A stretch of DNA of 64,000 nt from an uncultured Lachnospiraceae bacterium (GTDB lineage: Bacteria; Bacillota; Clostridia; Lachnospirales; Lachnospiraceae): positions 1 to 64,000 of the forward strand of contig CAJTPF010000007.1 of the NCBI GenBank assembly GCA_910578175.1. The letters are read 5' to 3'. Below, in pieces: positions 8,539 to 17,583 of the stretch. The position numbers were made by a program, and so were the translations under genes. The notes under the pieces were generated by a model that was given only the letters and a program-made list of their open reading frames with translations, made no database searches and had not been told where the DNA came from. Numbering within the stretch: position 1 is the first letter of the stretch; each line of letters starts with the position of its first letter.

Positions 8539-9249
8539 TCATGAAAACTCCGCAACCGCATAAATATTGCCGTCTCCGTCCCTCAATTCTGCCAGGCAGC
8601 GGAAATCATCATTATATACAAAGGGTATGATCACATCCCCGAGTCTGGCTGCTTTTTTATATTCCACCCTGACAAATGTGACCGCCCTGTCCTGCGGCAC
8701 ATACTCCTCCGCAATCTTTACGTACCAGGAATTATTCATATGTCCGTTAATATCCAGCTGATATCTTCTGACCATACAGGCCGTCTGCTCCGCATATTCT
8801 GTTCCTGGCAAAATTTTCTTTTTCTTTAAATCTCCGGACAAAGATGGTTCACATACATACCGTTCCGTATCTCCCTGTTCAATCTTCGCTATCCGTCCGG
8901 TTTCCACATCCATGATGATCCAGGTACTTTCTGCTTCTACCAGAAAATCCCCGGGGGTAGCCGTATTAGCCATGGTAAAATTCCGATAACCAAACACTTT
9001 ATCAAACCCGCATGGCCATGTGGTAGTTCTGACCGTATCTCCCAGACGTATATCGCCATTAAGCCTGATCTGCCATGAATTCAATATCCAGGCCCGTCCT
9101 GTCCGAATCTGGTACCCAATCCCCAATCCTAACGACTCCGAATGGTAGTTCGTACAGTCCTGCATATAATCTATGATATTCCCCACAGAAAGCTTTTCCC
9201 TGTCTGCGGTTTCACTAAATCTGATTTTATTTTCAAATGAATAACTCAT
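8539..9249 (-). CDS. Acyl-ACP thioesterase (FatA/FatB-like)
   Basis: Releases free fatty acids from acyl carrier protein in the cytoplasm. It has two hot-dog halves. The first carries DYMQDCTNYHSESLG and a WILNSWQI strand. The second carries the catalytic region DINGHMNNSWYVKIAEEYVP with the expected Asn and His. Length (236 residues) fits bacterial members. RBS GGAAGGA lies 6 nt before the ATG. A tRNA-Gln with its own terminator lies upstream. Confidence 0.9.
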   Translation of the reverse strand: MSYSFENKIRFSETADREKLSVGNIIDYMQDCTNYHSESLGLGIGYQIRTGRAWILNSWQIRLNGDIRLGDTVRTTTWPCGFDKVFGYRNFTMANTATPGDFLVEAESTWIIMDVETGRIAKIEQGDTERYVCEPSLSGDLKKKKILPGTEYAEQTACMVRRYQLDINGHMNNSWYVKIAEEYVPQDRAVTFVRVEYKKAARLGDVIIPFVYNDDFRCLAELRDGDGNIYAVAEFS

Positions 9250-9280
9250 CCTGTTCCTTCCAATCCTGACTCATAACAAG

Positions 9281-9317
9281 TGAAAAAAAACTTCACTACA
9301 TATTCATGCAGTGAAGT
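9281..9317 (-). terminator. Terminator of tRNA-Gln
   Basis: ACTTCACT (9290-9297) pairs with AGTGAAGT (9310-9317), followed on the minus strand by eight T. It lies immediately 3' of the tRNA. Confidence 0.88.
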
Positions 9318-9320
9318 CAG

Positions 9321-9393
9321 CTGGCCCACAAGGATTCGAACCTTGACAATGCTGGAGTCAGAGTCCAGTGCCTTACCATTTGGCGATGGGCCA
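9321..9393 (-). tRNA. tRNA-Gln (anticodon CUG)
   Basis: Full cloverleaf on the minus strand. The acceptor stem TGGCCCA/TGGGCCA has the U1-A72 pair typical of tRNA-Gln. The anticodon stem CTGGA/TCCAG encloses loop CTCTGAC (complement of 9357-9363), giving anticodon CUG. The T-arm has GGTTCGAATCC. CCA is not encoded. Reads codon CAG. Confidence 0.96.
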
Positions 9394-9556
9394 TTGTCTT
9401 GCGACAAATGGTATTATACACAAAAGACGGAAATTATGCAAGTACTTTTTTCAAAAAAATATTTATCTTTACCGGAAGCTTTAGAAAAACCTGTTTTGCA
9501 GGTATCTGCCCCCTAAATTTCTCATAGCAGCTTCCTGATTTATTATAGATATACTA

Positions 9557-9585
9557 TTGACAACCATAGTACTGTGTGGTACGAT
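9557..9585 (+). promoter_or_regulatory. Sigma-A promoter of the PadR/HAAS operon
   Basis: TTGACA at 9557-9562, a 17-nt spacer and TACGAT at 9580-9585. The spacer and flank contain TAGTACTGTGTGGTAC-like symmetry close to the start codon, where PadR autorepressor sites usually lie. Confidence 0.75.
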
Positions 9586-9608
9586 ATATGTACAGGAGGT
9601 ACAACAGA

Positions 9609-9941
9609 ATGAATATTGACGATTGGAAATCCCAGATCAAAAGAGGAACGCTTGAATTCTGTATTCTGCTAATGATAAGGCAAACGCCGTCTTATGGATA
9701 TGAAATGATCAGTACCTTAGAAAAATACCCTATTATGGCTGCCAAAGAGAATACGATCTACCCTTTGCTCAGGCGACTGCTGAAAGAAGATTTTATTTCG
9801 TCTTCCTGGCAGGAAAGCACGGAAGGGCTGCCGCCGAGAAAATATTATTCCATTACAGACAAGGGACGGGAATATCTGTCTATGATGTTTGCGGAATGGG
9901 ATAATCTGCTGGTTGCGATCAATGAACTAAAAGGAGAATAA
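9609..9941 (+). CDS. PadR family transcriptional regulator
   Basis: Winged-helix repressor of 110 residues: RGTLEFCILLMIRQTPSYGYEMI, then the wing region EGLPPRKYYSITDKGREYL, both PadR hallmarks. The start at 9609 has AGGAGG 9 nt upstream; the frame runs 11 codons further up but has no better site. It is followed 4 bp later by a HAAS/DUF1700 membrane protein, a very common pair in Firmicutes in which PadR controls itself and its partner. Confidence 0.93.
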   Translation: MNIDDWKSQIKRGTLEFCILLMIRQTPSYGYEMISTLEKYPIMAAKENTIYPLLRRLLKEDFISSSWQESTEGLPPRKYYSITDKGREYLSMMFAEWDNLLVAINELKGE

Positions 9942-9945
9942 AATT

Positions 9946-10512
9946 ATGGAAAAAGTATTAAACGACTATCTTGAAAAAATCGAGAAACATCTGAAACCGA
10001 TTGCCGTTTCAGAACGGGTTGACATCATCAAAGAAATTAAAAGCGAAATTCTGGAATTGCAGGGAAATGGAATGACTGCCGACCAAATCATCGAGCGGTT
10101 AGGAAATCCTAAAGATCTGGCAAGGGCATATCTCGGCGATTTACTATCTAAAAAAAGCGGATTTAGCTGGAACAGGTTTCTGACCATTTGTGCATTTTAC
10201 AGTGTTGTAGGTTTCTCAGGATTATTTGTAATTCCCTGTTTAGCGATCATAGCTCCTGCATTTATTGTCTGCGGGATTCTTACACCGATTTTAGGCATTA
10301 TTAAGCTGGCGGATTACCTGTTGCATTTAAATCTGCCATTTGTAGAGCATATCGGATTCCAGTTCGGCACTAAAATATTAAATCCTGTTCCGGCTTTCTT
10401 TTTATCAGTTTTTACAGGCATCATTCTGTTTTTAATCGGAATAGGCGCCTGGAAATTGCTTGTATTCTACTGCAAAAAAGTAAGTAAAACAAAAAACGAT
10501 CTGGCGATCTGA
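9946..10512 (+). CDS. HAAS domain (DUF1700-type) membrane protein
   Basis: 188-residue protein with an N-terminal alpha-helical HAAS domain (about 1-70, with ERVDIIKEIKSEI and IIERLGNPKDLARAYLGD) followed by three to four membrane helices. The HAAS domain typically accompanies PadR regulators and may bind or sequester a partner at the membrane. Translationally linked to padR. Exact role unknown. Confidence 0.85.
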   Translation: MEKVLNDYLEKIEKHLKPIAVSERVDIIKEIKSEILELQGNGMTADQIIERLGNPKDLARAYLGDLLSKKSGFSWNRFLTICAFYSVVGFSGLFVIPCLAIIAPAFIVCGILTPILGIIKLADYLLHLNLPFVEHIGFQFGTKILNPVPAFFLSVFTGIILFLIGIGAWKLLVFYCKKVSKTKNDLAI

Positions 10513-10571
10513 CTAATTTTTTAAACCATCCCTTTCCATGACAGGAGCAAACGCATATTGATACGGACCGG

Positions 10572-12008
10572 CTAACTGATATACAATATCCTGTCACACA
10601 TTTTCTCAATCACATGTATATCATGAGATATAAACAGCATCGACAGACCAAATTCTTTTTGAAGATGTAGCAGCAAGTCCAGTATCTGCGCCTGAATGGT
10701 CACATCCAGCGCCGATACCGGCTCGTCTGCAATGATAAAATCCGCTCCCCCGATGATTGCCAGAGCTATACTAACCCTCTGTCTCTGTCCGCCGCTTAAT
10801 TCAGCGGGCGTCCTTTTGTAATATTCTTCCGACAATCCCACTTTTTCCAGCATTTCTACTACTTTTTTCCTTCTGGCACTGCGCTCCATACCAGTCCTCA
10901 CCCGAAGGGGTTCCTCCAGGATCCATCCAATCGTCTTCACCGGATTCAGGGAACCGAAGGGATCCTGAAATATCATCTGACTGTATTTCGCATGATTTAC
11001 ATAAGTTCCTGTATAAGTGCGGTGGATTCCCAGAACCGTTTTGGAAACAGTTGTCTTTCCGAGACCGCTGCGTCCTACCAGTCCCAGTATTTCCCCTTTG
11101 CGAATTTCAAAATTCAGATGACTGACCACAAACTGCCGCTTTCTCCCCCGCTTATAATAAATACTTAAATCCCGGGCCTCAACTACGATCTCCTCTGAAC
11201 TGTCTGTGGGAATTTTTTTTCCTTTTGGAACAGATGCCAGCAGTCTTTTTGTATACTCGTGCTCCGGCGCCTGCAGCACCCTTCCGGTTTCTCCCTGCTC
11301 CACGATCTCTCCCCGGTTCATTACGATGATGCGCTGCGCCAGACTTGCTACCATATTCAAATCATGAGAGATCAGCAAGATTGAAAGATCATTTTCTCTA
11401 TGAATCTTTTTCAGCAGTTTTAAAATCTGCTCCTGGTTCTGTACATCCAGCGCCGTTGTCGGTTCGTCGGCAATCAGTAATTTCGGACGACAGACAATTG
11501 CCATGGCGATCATGATCCTCTGCCGCATTCCCCCGGATAATTCATGGGGATATTTATTATATATTTCTTCCGGATGCGGTAAATCAACATTCCGAAATGC
11601 TTCCAGAACCCTTTTTTTCCTGTCCGCTTTTGAACGTTTTCCCACTTCCATGGAATCCGGATGAAGTCTTAATACTTCATCCACCTGCTTTCCCACCCGC
11701 ATAACGGGATTTAAAGAAGTCATGGGTTCCTGAAATATCATGGTGATTTCATCTCCCATACGGCTATGGCGCTGTTTTTTTTCCAAAGCCAGCAGATCCG
11801 TATCATCCAGAAAAATACGTCCCTGTACCTCCGCATGTTTTTTCAGCAGGCCGATGATACTCAAAGCCGTCATGGATTTTCCGGAACCGGATTCTCCTAC
11901 GATTGCCGTAATCTCACCAGTCTGAATCTCAAAAGATATCCCTTTAACGGCCTCCCCTTCACTCAGATGATCCCTGAAACGAACGGAGAGATCCTCTACT
12001 TTAAGCAT
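10572..12008 (-). CDS. Fused double ATPase of an oligopeptide/nickel-type ABC importer (DppD-DppF)
   Basis: One polypeptide of 478 residues carries two ATP-binding cassettes. The first has GESGSGKSMT, LSGGMRQR and LLIADEPTTALD; the second has GRSGLGKTT, LSGGQRQR and FIIADEPVSALD. It energises the two permeases encoded upstream. The start at 12008 (MLKVEDLSV) has GGAGAGGGGG upstream and overlaps the permease stop by 8 bp. Oddity: the second cassette stops right after the switch region at RILYIS, lacking the usual tail, and another frame stays open for about 20 more codons, so a 3' frameshift or truncation is possible. Confidence 0.88.
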   Translation of the reverse strand: MLKVEDLSVRFRDHLSEGEAVKGISFEIQTGEITAIVGESGSGKSMTALSIIGLLKKHAEVQGRIFLDDTDLLALEKKQRHSRMGDEITMIFQEPMTSLNPVMRVGKQVDEVLRLHPDSMEVGKRSKADRKKRVLEAFRNVDLPHPEEIYNKYPHELSGGMRQRIMIAMAIVCRPKLLIADEPTTALDVQNQEQILKLLKKIHRENDLSILLISHDLNMVASLAQRIIVMNRGEIVEQGETGRVLQAPEHEYTKRLLASVPKGKKIPTDSSEEIVVEARDLSIYYKRGRKRQFVVSHLNFEIRKGEILGLVGRSGLGKTTVSKTVLGIHRTYTGTYVNHAKYSQMIFQDPFGSLNPVKTIGWILEEPLRVRTGMERSARRKKVVEMLEKVGLSEEYYKRTPAELSGGQRQRVSIALAIIGGADFIIADEPVSALDVTIQAQILDLLLHLQKEFGLSMLFISHDIHVIEKMCDRILYIS

Positions 12009-12858
12009 GTTCGCCAACCCCCTCTCCGATCAGCACAACCCCCAGTATCAGAAGTATTATCATAATTCCCGGAAAAATACTGCCCCAGGGCGAAGAAAAT
12101 ATATACCCTTTCGCTTCCGATAACATTCTTCCCAGACTGGCATCCGGCGGCTGTACGCCAATCCCAAGAAAACTCATACTGGATTCCGCCAACACTGCAT
12201 TGTTGAATCCAACGGCCGCAGAAGCGACCAGGGTGGGAACCGCATTGGGAAGCATATGGACAAATATGATCCGCATCGTTTTGGCTCCTGTAAGTCTTGC
12301 ACTCTTAACATAATCCAAATGCTTGAGCCGGATAAATTCACTCCGGACAATACGGACAAAACCCGGAATAAAAATGATTCCCAGCGATAAGATGATCTTA
12401 TATTTGCCGGAACCCAAAATGCTGACAAATATCAAAGCAAGTAAAATGCTTGGAAACGAAGCCAGCGCATCATTAAACCTCATCAATATTTCATCGGCCA
12501 GTCCGCCAAAAAACCCGGTAAACGCTCCCACAATAATGCCGGCTGCCAGTCCGATCAAAACCGTGGAAACCGCCACGATAAACGTAACCCGCAGGCCTTC
12601 GCAGACCCGGCTGAAAATATCTCTTCCATAATTATCGGTTCCCATAATATGCTTCCATGACGGCGCTGCAAACTTTTCAGCTCCATTCATACTGTTGGCA
12701 TCATAAGGCAGCCAGAAAAAACTTAGCACCACAAGAACAACCAGAATCATCATTATGATAACGCCCAGTTTCAGACTGAAGTCCATATGCTTATTGCCCT
12801 GTTCCGATTGTTTCCGTTTTGAGTTCTTGTTCCGATTCATTTCCGTATACACCATCAT
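12001..12858 (-). CDS. ABC transporter permease, DppC type
   Basis: Inner-membrane permease with an N-terminal helix, the GTDNYGRDIFSR signature of DppC/OppC proteins and the EAA loop (LASFPSILLALIF ... LTGAKTMRIIFVHMLPNA). It pairs with the DppB-type permease. The start at 12858 overlaps the stop of that gene as ATGA, indicating translational coupling; a later ATG at 12840 is also possible. Confidence 0.9.
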   Translation of the reverse strand: MMVYTEMNRNKNSKRKQSEQGNKHMDFSLKLGVIIMMILVVLVVLSFFWLPYDANSMNGAEKFAAPSWKHIMGTDNYGRDIFSRVCEGLRVTFIVAVSTVLIGLAAGIIVGAFTGFFGGLADEILMRFNDALASFPSILLALIFVSILGSGKYKIILSLGIIFIPGFVRIVRSEFIRLKHLDYVKSARLTGAKTMRIIFVHMLPNAVPTLVASAAVGFNNAVLAESSMSFLGIGVQPPDASLGRMLSEAKGYIFSSPWGSIFPGIMIILLILGVVLIGEGVGEHA

Positions 12859-13811
12859 TTCCCATAGTTTACCCGAGGGTCGATTACATGATATAAAATA
12901 TCTACAACACAATTTGTTACGATCACGATCAGCGCAATATATATTATGATCGCCTGTACCACCGGAAAATCCCGGTTAGCAACAGAACTGACAAGGATCA
13001 CTCCCAGTCCCGGCAGATTAAATACCTGTTCCACAACAATACTGCCCGCCATGATTTCGGCAATTATCATTCCCAGCAGCGTAACAGCCGGCATTAAAGC
13101 ATTTCGAAGTACATGGCCGAACAACACTCTTGTTTTCCCTGCTCCTTTGCTGTACGCTGTCCTGACATAGTCCGAATCCATCTCCCTGAGAATCGAATGT
13201 TTTAAAAACTTCACCAGCATAGCCGTTTTGGGTATAGCCACCGCCAGCGCTGCCGGCCACAGATAACCCAGAAAGCCCGTGACATCCTCCCGGTAATCAA
13301 TATAACCTCCCGGAGTAAACCATTTTAACACCAGACCAAACAGAATAATGATCAGGATCCCCAGAAAAAATGACGGTACCGCCATCACCGACTGATTCAG
13401 AATATCAAAAAAACGAGAGACGTTCCGCTTTCCGAACCTGGACATAAATATGGCCAGCGGTACGGAAAATACCACGATCATAAACAGCGACATCAACGCC
13501 AGGGATACTGTAACCGGAAGTTTTTCCCCGATCAATTCCGAAACCGGTATTTTATATTTATAAGAGGTTCCGAAATCTCCCCGGACAAAGTCCGTCAGCC
13601 AGTGAAGATACCGAAGGATCACCGGATCTTTCAGACCCATTTCCTCACGAAGCCATTCCGCCCGTTCCGGCGTGTATTCGGTTCCCAACATAGATGTCAC
13701 CGGATCTCCCGGCACGATCTGAAATAAAAAGAAGGCAATAACGGACACAAGAAGAAGTGTTCCAATCAATGCGATTACCTTCTTTAGGAAAAATATCTTT
13801 CCTGCACCCAT
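12855..13811 (-). CDS. ABC transporter permease, DppB type
   Basis: 318-residue permease with six predicted membrane helices, the N-terminal motif FQIVPGDPVTSMLG and the EAA-loop DYVRTAYSKGAGKTRVLFGH. RBS GGAGG lies 4 nt before the ATG. It sits between the binding protein and DppC-type genes in the normal family order. Confidence 0.92.
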   Translation of the reverse strand: MGAGKIFFLKKVIALIGTLLLVSVIAFFLFQIVPGDPVTSMLGTEYTPERAEWLREEMGLKDPVILRYLHWLTDFVRGDFGTSYKYKIPVSELIGEKLPVTVSLALMSLFMIVVFSVPLAIFMSRFGKRNVSRFFDILNQSVMAVPSFFLGILIIILFGLVLKWFTPGGYIDYREDVTGFLGYLWPAALAVAIPKTAMLVKFLKHSILREMDSDYVRTAYSKGAGKTRVLFGHVLRNALMPAVTLLGMIIAEIMAGSIVVEQVFNLPGLGVILVSSVANRDFPVVQAIIIYIALIVIVTNCVVDILYHVIDPRVNYGK

Positions 13812-13829
13812 ACTGCCTCCTGATTTATA

Positions 13830-15338
13830 TTATTGCTGAAAACGAAGGGTTGACATATCCTGTACAAAAATCGGATAGAATGTAAACCCCGTCAGTTTTT
13901 TATTCACCGCAACCAGCGTCGGCGGGTCCATGATATACACCGCCGCGGCATCTTCCGCCAGTAATTCCTGAAGTCTGTGATAATATTGTGCCTTTTCATT
14001 TTCATCGGTAGTTGCCATGGCAAGTACCAGGGTTTCATCATATTCAGCATTGCTATAATTACAAAAATTCTTACTGTAATCCGACTGATACCGGAGCATC
14101 ATATCCGATGGAGCCAGATTTGCATCTATACCGATAACGGTAGCTTCAAAGTTCCGGTTGGTATAGACCTCTTCCAGCCAGGTTGTCCAGTCGATCAGTT
14201 CAATACTGGCTGTTACACCGATTTTTTTCAGCTGTTCTACAATGACTTCTCCCGTACTCACATGAAACTGGTAATTGGACGGTATCTTTATGGTAAAGGA
14301 AAATCCGTCTGCATAACCGGCTTCTGCCAATAATGCCTTTGCCTTTTCCACATCATAAGTATATTTATCCGATAAATCTTTATAATATCTGCCAAATCCT
14401 GTATATAAGGCGCTGCCTGACTTTGTGCCTCTGCCGCCTGCCACGATCGACATGATTTCGTCTCTGTCAACGGCATAACAGAGCGCCCGACGCACCAGTT
14501 TATTTCCCAGTATTTCGTGGGAATTGTTCAGGTACAATGCCTGTGCCAGATTGGAATTACCCGCTTCAATATTAAAGGAACCTTCCAGTTCCGCCGCCTG
14601 GCTGTCCGTCAGATACGGATATACGTCAATGGAACCCGCCTTCATATCCAGGATCACGGAATCCGTATTCTGTACGATCCGAAACTCGACTTTATCCAGC
14701 GCCGGCACATCTTTCTGCCAGTAATCCGTAAACTTCTCCAGCTTAATACTTTGCTGCGGGGTATAGGAAACAAAGCGAAACGGTCCGGTTCCCACCGGCG
14801 CCGATGCCTGTCCGGTATAATCCTTCGGAAGGATGGCCACGGTCATATATCCGATAAACTCCGTATCCGCTTCCGACAGCACTACTTCAACAACAGAATC
14901 ATCCAATATATTTACGCTCTTAATCTTTGCAAATGCACTGACCAGTAACTGCCGGTCCAGCATTCCTGCATTTCTTTCTATGGAATATTTTACGTCTTCC
15001 GCAGTTACTGTATCTCCGTTATGGAATTTCACGTTTTCTCTTAAAGTAAACGTATATACAGTTCCGTCTTCTGAAACTTTATAATCACTTGCCACTGCCG
15101 AAACCAGATTTCCGTCTTTATCCGGCTTGACCAGACCTTCAAATACATTATACATAACTTCTCTGGTTCCCGCCGTCTCCGCCAAATGGGGATCCAGACT
15201 GTCCAGATCATTTTGTATTCCCACAACGATAGAATTGTTTTTTTCGGAGGAAGAGCCGTCTTTGCTGCCGCCTGCGCATCCAGACAGCCCGGCGCCCAGC
15301 ACCAGCATTAAGACTGCCAGTAAAGTCTTCTTTTTCAT
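13830..15338 (-). CDS. Family 5 extracellular solute-binding lipoprotein
   Basis: Lipid-anchored substrate receptor (SBP_bac_5) of the transporter. A lipobox LSGCAGG ends the signal peptide at about residue 21, followed by an acidic/Ser linker and the family core (DSLDPHLAETAGTREVMYNVFEGLVK, VKFHNGDTVTAEDVKYSI). 502 residues is typical. The ligand may be peptide or nickel; the sequence does not settle it. It is the first gene of a four-gene operon. Confidence 0.92.
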   Translation of the reverse strand: MKKKTLLAVLMLVLGAGLSGCAGGSKDGSSSEKNNSIVVGIQNDLDSLDPHLAETAGTREVMYNVFEGLVKPDKDGNLVSAVASDYKVSEDGTVYTFTLRENVKFHNGDTVTAEDVKYSIERNAGMLDRQLLVSAFAKIKSVNILDDSVVEVVLSEADTEFIGYMTVAILPKDYTGQASAPVGTGPFRFVSYTPQQSIKLEKFTDYWQKDVPALDKVEFRIVQNTDSVILDMKAGSIDVYPYLTDSQAAELEGSFNIEAGNSNLAQALYLNNSHEILGNKLVRRALCYAVDRDEIMSIVAGGRGTKSGSALYTGFGRYYKDLSDKYTYDVEKAKALLAEAGYADGFSFTIKIPSNYQFHVSTGEVIVEQLKKIGVTASIELIDWTTWLEEVYTNRNFEATVIGIDANLAPSDMMLRYQSDYSKNFCNYSNAEYDETLVLAMATTDENEKAQYYHRLQELLAEDAAAVYIMDPPTLVAVNKKLTGFTFYPIFVQDMSTLRFQQ

Positions 15339-15471
15339 ATTGTCTTATCCTGCTTTCCGGAATATTCATTTGTGAAAAGATACCGGAACACAACGGTTGA
15401 CGTGATGACCGGTTCACTGGAGAATAATTCCTTGATTGAAAATTTTTAGGGTCTTTAAAAAAGACGGTTAC

Positions 15472-15500
15472 ATTGTATACTTACTTTTCGTAAAAATCAA
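15472..15500 (-). promoter_or_regulatory. Promoter of the peptide/nickel ABC operon
   Basis: On the minus strand TTGATT (15495-15500), 17-nt spacer, TACAAT (15472-15477), about 135 bp before the binding-protein start. The region from 15339 to 15627 holds nothing else recognisable apart from AT-rich DNA that must include the divergent promoter of the next gene. Confidence 0.65.
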
Positions 15501-15627
15501 GGGGTTTTTGCAATATGCGGTTTTATTAAATTTTATTCTTTTAAATTGCCTCTTCTTATGATAAAATATTCCATACCATTTATTTTTTTATTCTGCACCT
15601 TTCTCTGTGCAAAGAATCGAGGTTCTC

Positions 15628-16953
15628 ATGAAATTTGATAAAGATGATAAATTTATAAAAATCGGGATCGTTGCCTTTTGTACAATTTTTGCCCTGTTTA
15701 TCGCCTGTAATCTGGTGGGGCAGATTCCTGGATTTATGCTGACGGTTTTAGATTTTCTGGATATGGTTCTGGATATCCTGTCGCCGGTGATCATTGCTTT
15801 TGTGATCACTTATCTGTTGCTGATCCCTACCCGTGCCATTGAGAATTTTCTTCTCAGCAGAAAGTATTTTGCCATTAAAAACCGGAGCATCTGCCGCGGC
15901 ATCGGTTTGATCATTTCTTATATCACCGTATTCGCTATTATTATCGCAACACTGATCGGAATCTATTATATGATCGGCGGCCAGCTTTCCAAAAATACTA
16001 CAATAAATAATATATATAATACGATCTCCTCCTATTTTAAGGATGAAACCATTTCTGCCGAATCACTGCAGCAGCAGCTTACAAAACTTAACCTGCCTTT
16101 TGCGGATATCATAAGCCCGAAACTGGGAGAAATAGCCGCTGTACTGTCAGATCTGATCGCCAACATTGTTTCCTTCTTATTTGGTTCCGTGATTTCTCTG
16201 GGCGGAAACCTCTTTAATATTGTTATTTCGATCATATTGAGCATTTATTTTATTTTCAGCTATGAGTATTTTTTAAGATTTTTAAATAAAATATACTATA
16301 TCATCTTTCGAAAATCCAGACCAGGAAAGGCACTCCGGAAAGCCCTTCAGATCATTAACGAAACCTTTTCCGCATATATCCGGGGACAGTTGATCGAGGC
16401 GTTTATCGTAGCCGTGCTGTCCACTATCGTTCTCTTTCTGATCGATGTGGATTATGCCATTGTTATCGGTATCATAACAGGTATCTGTAATCTGGTTCCT
16501 TACATCGGACCGTTGGTGGGTACTATCCTTGCCGGTATCGTGGCTCTGCTTGGAGGCGATATTTTCACCTGTATCTGGGCGATTATAGGTATGCAGGTTG
16601 TCCAGCAGCTGGATGCAAATGTAATATGTCCGAGGATTGTTGGAAATATCGTAGGACTACCTTCCGCATTTGTGATCATCGCCATTCTGATCGGCGGAGA
16701 TTATGCCGGACTGCTGGGGATGCTGATTGCCGTTCCGATCGCCGCCTCTCTGAAAACCATTATCGGATTCTGGTTTGACAAACACTACACTGACTTCGAT
16801 GTATATTATGCCGCGATCATGGAAGAAAATGAAATGCATATGCATGAAAAGCACATTGCACAGGAAGAACAGCGGCGACAAAAGAAAGAAGCACGGAATG
16901 ATCGCTTTATTTTTAAAATCATCAACCGGATAACACCGCAAAAAAAGGATTGA
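15628..16953 (+). CDS. AI-2E family transporter (PerM/TqsA-like permease)
   Basis: Membrane protein of 441 residues with about eight helices and the family signatures SAYIRGQLIEAFIVAVL, GLIAGICNLVPYIGP-like ITGICNLVPYIGP and a hydrophobic LPSAFVIIAILIGG stretch near the end. The family includes AI-2 exporters and ion antiporters, so the substrate is uncertain. The C-terminus is charged and cytoplasmic. The start at 15628 has GAGG five bases upstream; a GTG at 15607 is less likely. Confidence 0.88.
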   Translation: MKFDKDDKFIKIGIVAFCTIFALFIACNLVGQIPGFMLTVLDFLDMVLDILSPVIIAFVITYLLLIPTRAIENFLLSRKYFAIKNRSICRGIGLIISYITVFAIIIATLIGIYYMIGGQLSKNTTINNIYNTISSYFKDETISAESLQQQLTKLNLPFADIISPKLGEIAAVLSDLIANIVSFLFGSVISLGGNLFNIVISIILSIYFIFSYEYFLRFLNKIYYIIFRKSRPGKALRKALQIINETFSAYIRGQLIEAFIVAVLSTIVLFLIDVDYAIVIGIITGICNLVPYIGPLVGTILAGIVALLGGDIFTCIWAIIGMQVVQQLDANVICPRIVGNIVGLPSAFVIIAILIGGDYAGLLGMLIAVPIAASLKTIIGFWFDKHYTDFDVYYAAIMEENEMHMHEKHIAQEEQRRQKKEARNDRFIFKIINRITPQKKD

Positions 16954-16977
16954 CAAATTTAAATTTCAAAGTATAAT
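16950..16977 (+). promoter_or_regulatory. Consensus promoter at the AI-2E stop codon
   Basis: TTGACA (16950-16955), 16-nt spacer and TATAAT (16972-16977) are both perfect consensus hexamers. They overlap the last codons of the permease gene. Transcription would begin near 16984 and meet a terminator at once. Confidence 0.75.
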
Positions 16978-16983
16978 GGAGAT

Positions 16984-17022
16984 AGAAACGAGGACGTTCC
17001 AAATGGAATTTCCTCGTTTTTT
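16984..17022 (+). ncRNA. Candidate tiny RNA: promoter-driven terminator hairpin
   Basis: Directly after the consensus promoter there is a hairpin: AAACGAGGA (16986-16994) with TCCTCGTTT (17011-17019), inner GTTCC/GGAAT pairs and an AAAT loop, then seven T. The product would be about 40 nt with no coding capacity and no downstream gene on this strand. It could be a small RNA, a transcription roadblock, or the leader of a lost gene. Confidence 0.4.
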
Positions 17023-17045
17023 TACTTTCCCTCACATTATACATA

Positions 17046-17079
17046 TAAAAAAGAAAGCTCGAACTTCAAAAGTTCGAGT
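17046..17079 (-). terminator. Bidirectional terminator after the GNAT gene
   Basis: CTCGAACTT (17058-17066) pairs with AAGTTCGAG (17070-17078), flanked by AAAGAAA/TTTCTTT. T-rich sequence follows on both strands. It ends the minus-strand cyclophilin-HAD-GNAT unit. Confidence 0.8.
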
Positions 17080-17084
17080 TTTCT

Positions 17085-17583
17085 TTATCTTAATTCCTTT
17101 TTGTAAAATATAAATTCATCCGTTTCAAATTCATACTCAAACCCGAATTTTTCCGCCAGATGAACCGATATCTGGTTTCCATGACCGACCGCGCAGCGTA
17201 TTTCTTCAACAAACAGCCTTTCTTTCGCAAACCTCAGGATTCCGTCTATGATTTCCGTAGCATATCCCCGGTTCTGGTATCTGACATCGATCAGATATCC
17301 AATCTCCAAAGACAATTCACCGTCTATGGTCCGGTTCGATATTCCTGCCCGCCCGATAAGCCGGTGATTTTCTTTTAAACATACCACCCAGATCCCGTAT
17401 CCATAAAAATGGTACATACATTTGATATAATTCCGGGTAAATTCTTCTTCCTCTTCCCGGTCTTCATACAGATCCTCCATGTATCTGGTAATTTCCGGAT
17501 AAGAATAAATCTCGTACAGAATATCTAAATCTTCCGTTGTCATTTCCCTGACATATAAACGTTCCGTGTCAAATACTGTTCAT
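17085..17583 (-). pseudogene. GNAT family N-acetyltransferase with a start-proximal frameshift
   Basis: RimJ/RimL-type acetyltransferase: acetyl-CoA loop DVRYQNRGYATEII, and GHGNQISVHLAEKFGF in the last helix. The longest ATG-started frame (17543) lacks the first beta strand. In-frame DNA upstream encodes DTERLYVRE, the expected GNAT N-terminus, but has no start codon. The ATG at 17583, which overlaps the HAD stop as ATGA, is one base out of frame and hits TGA after four codons. Removing one T near 17570 would restore a full protein of about 165 residues. Either a recent frameshift or a consensus error. Confidence 0.7.
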
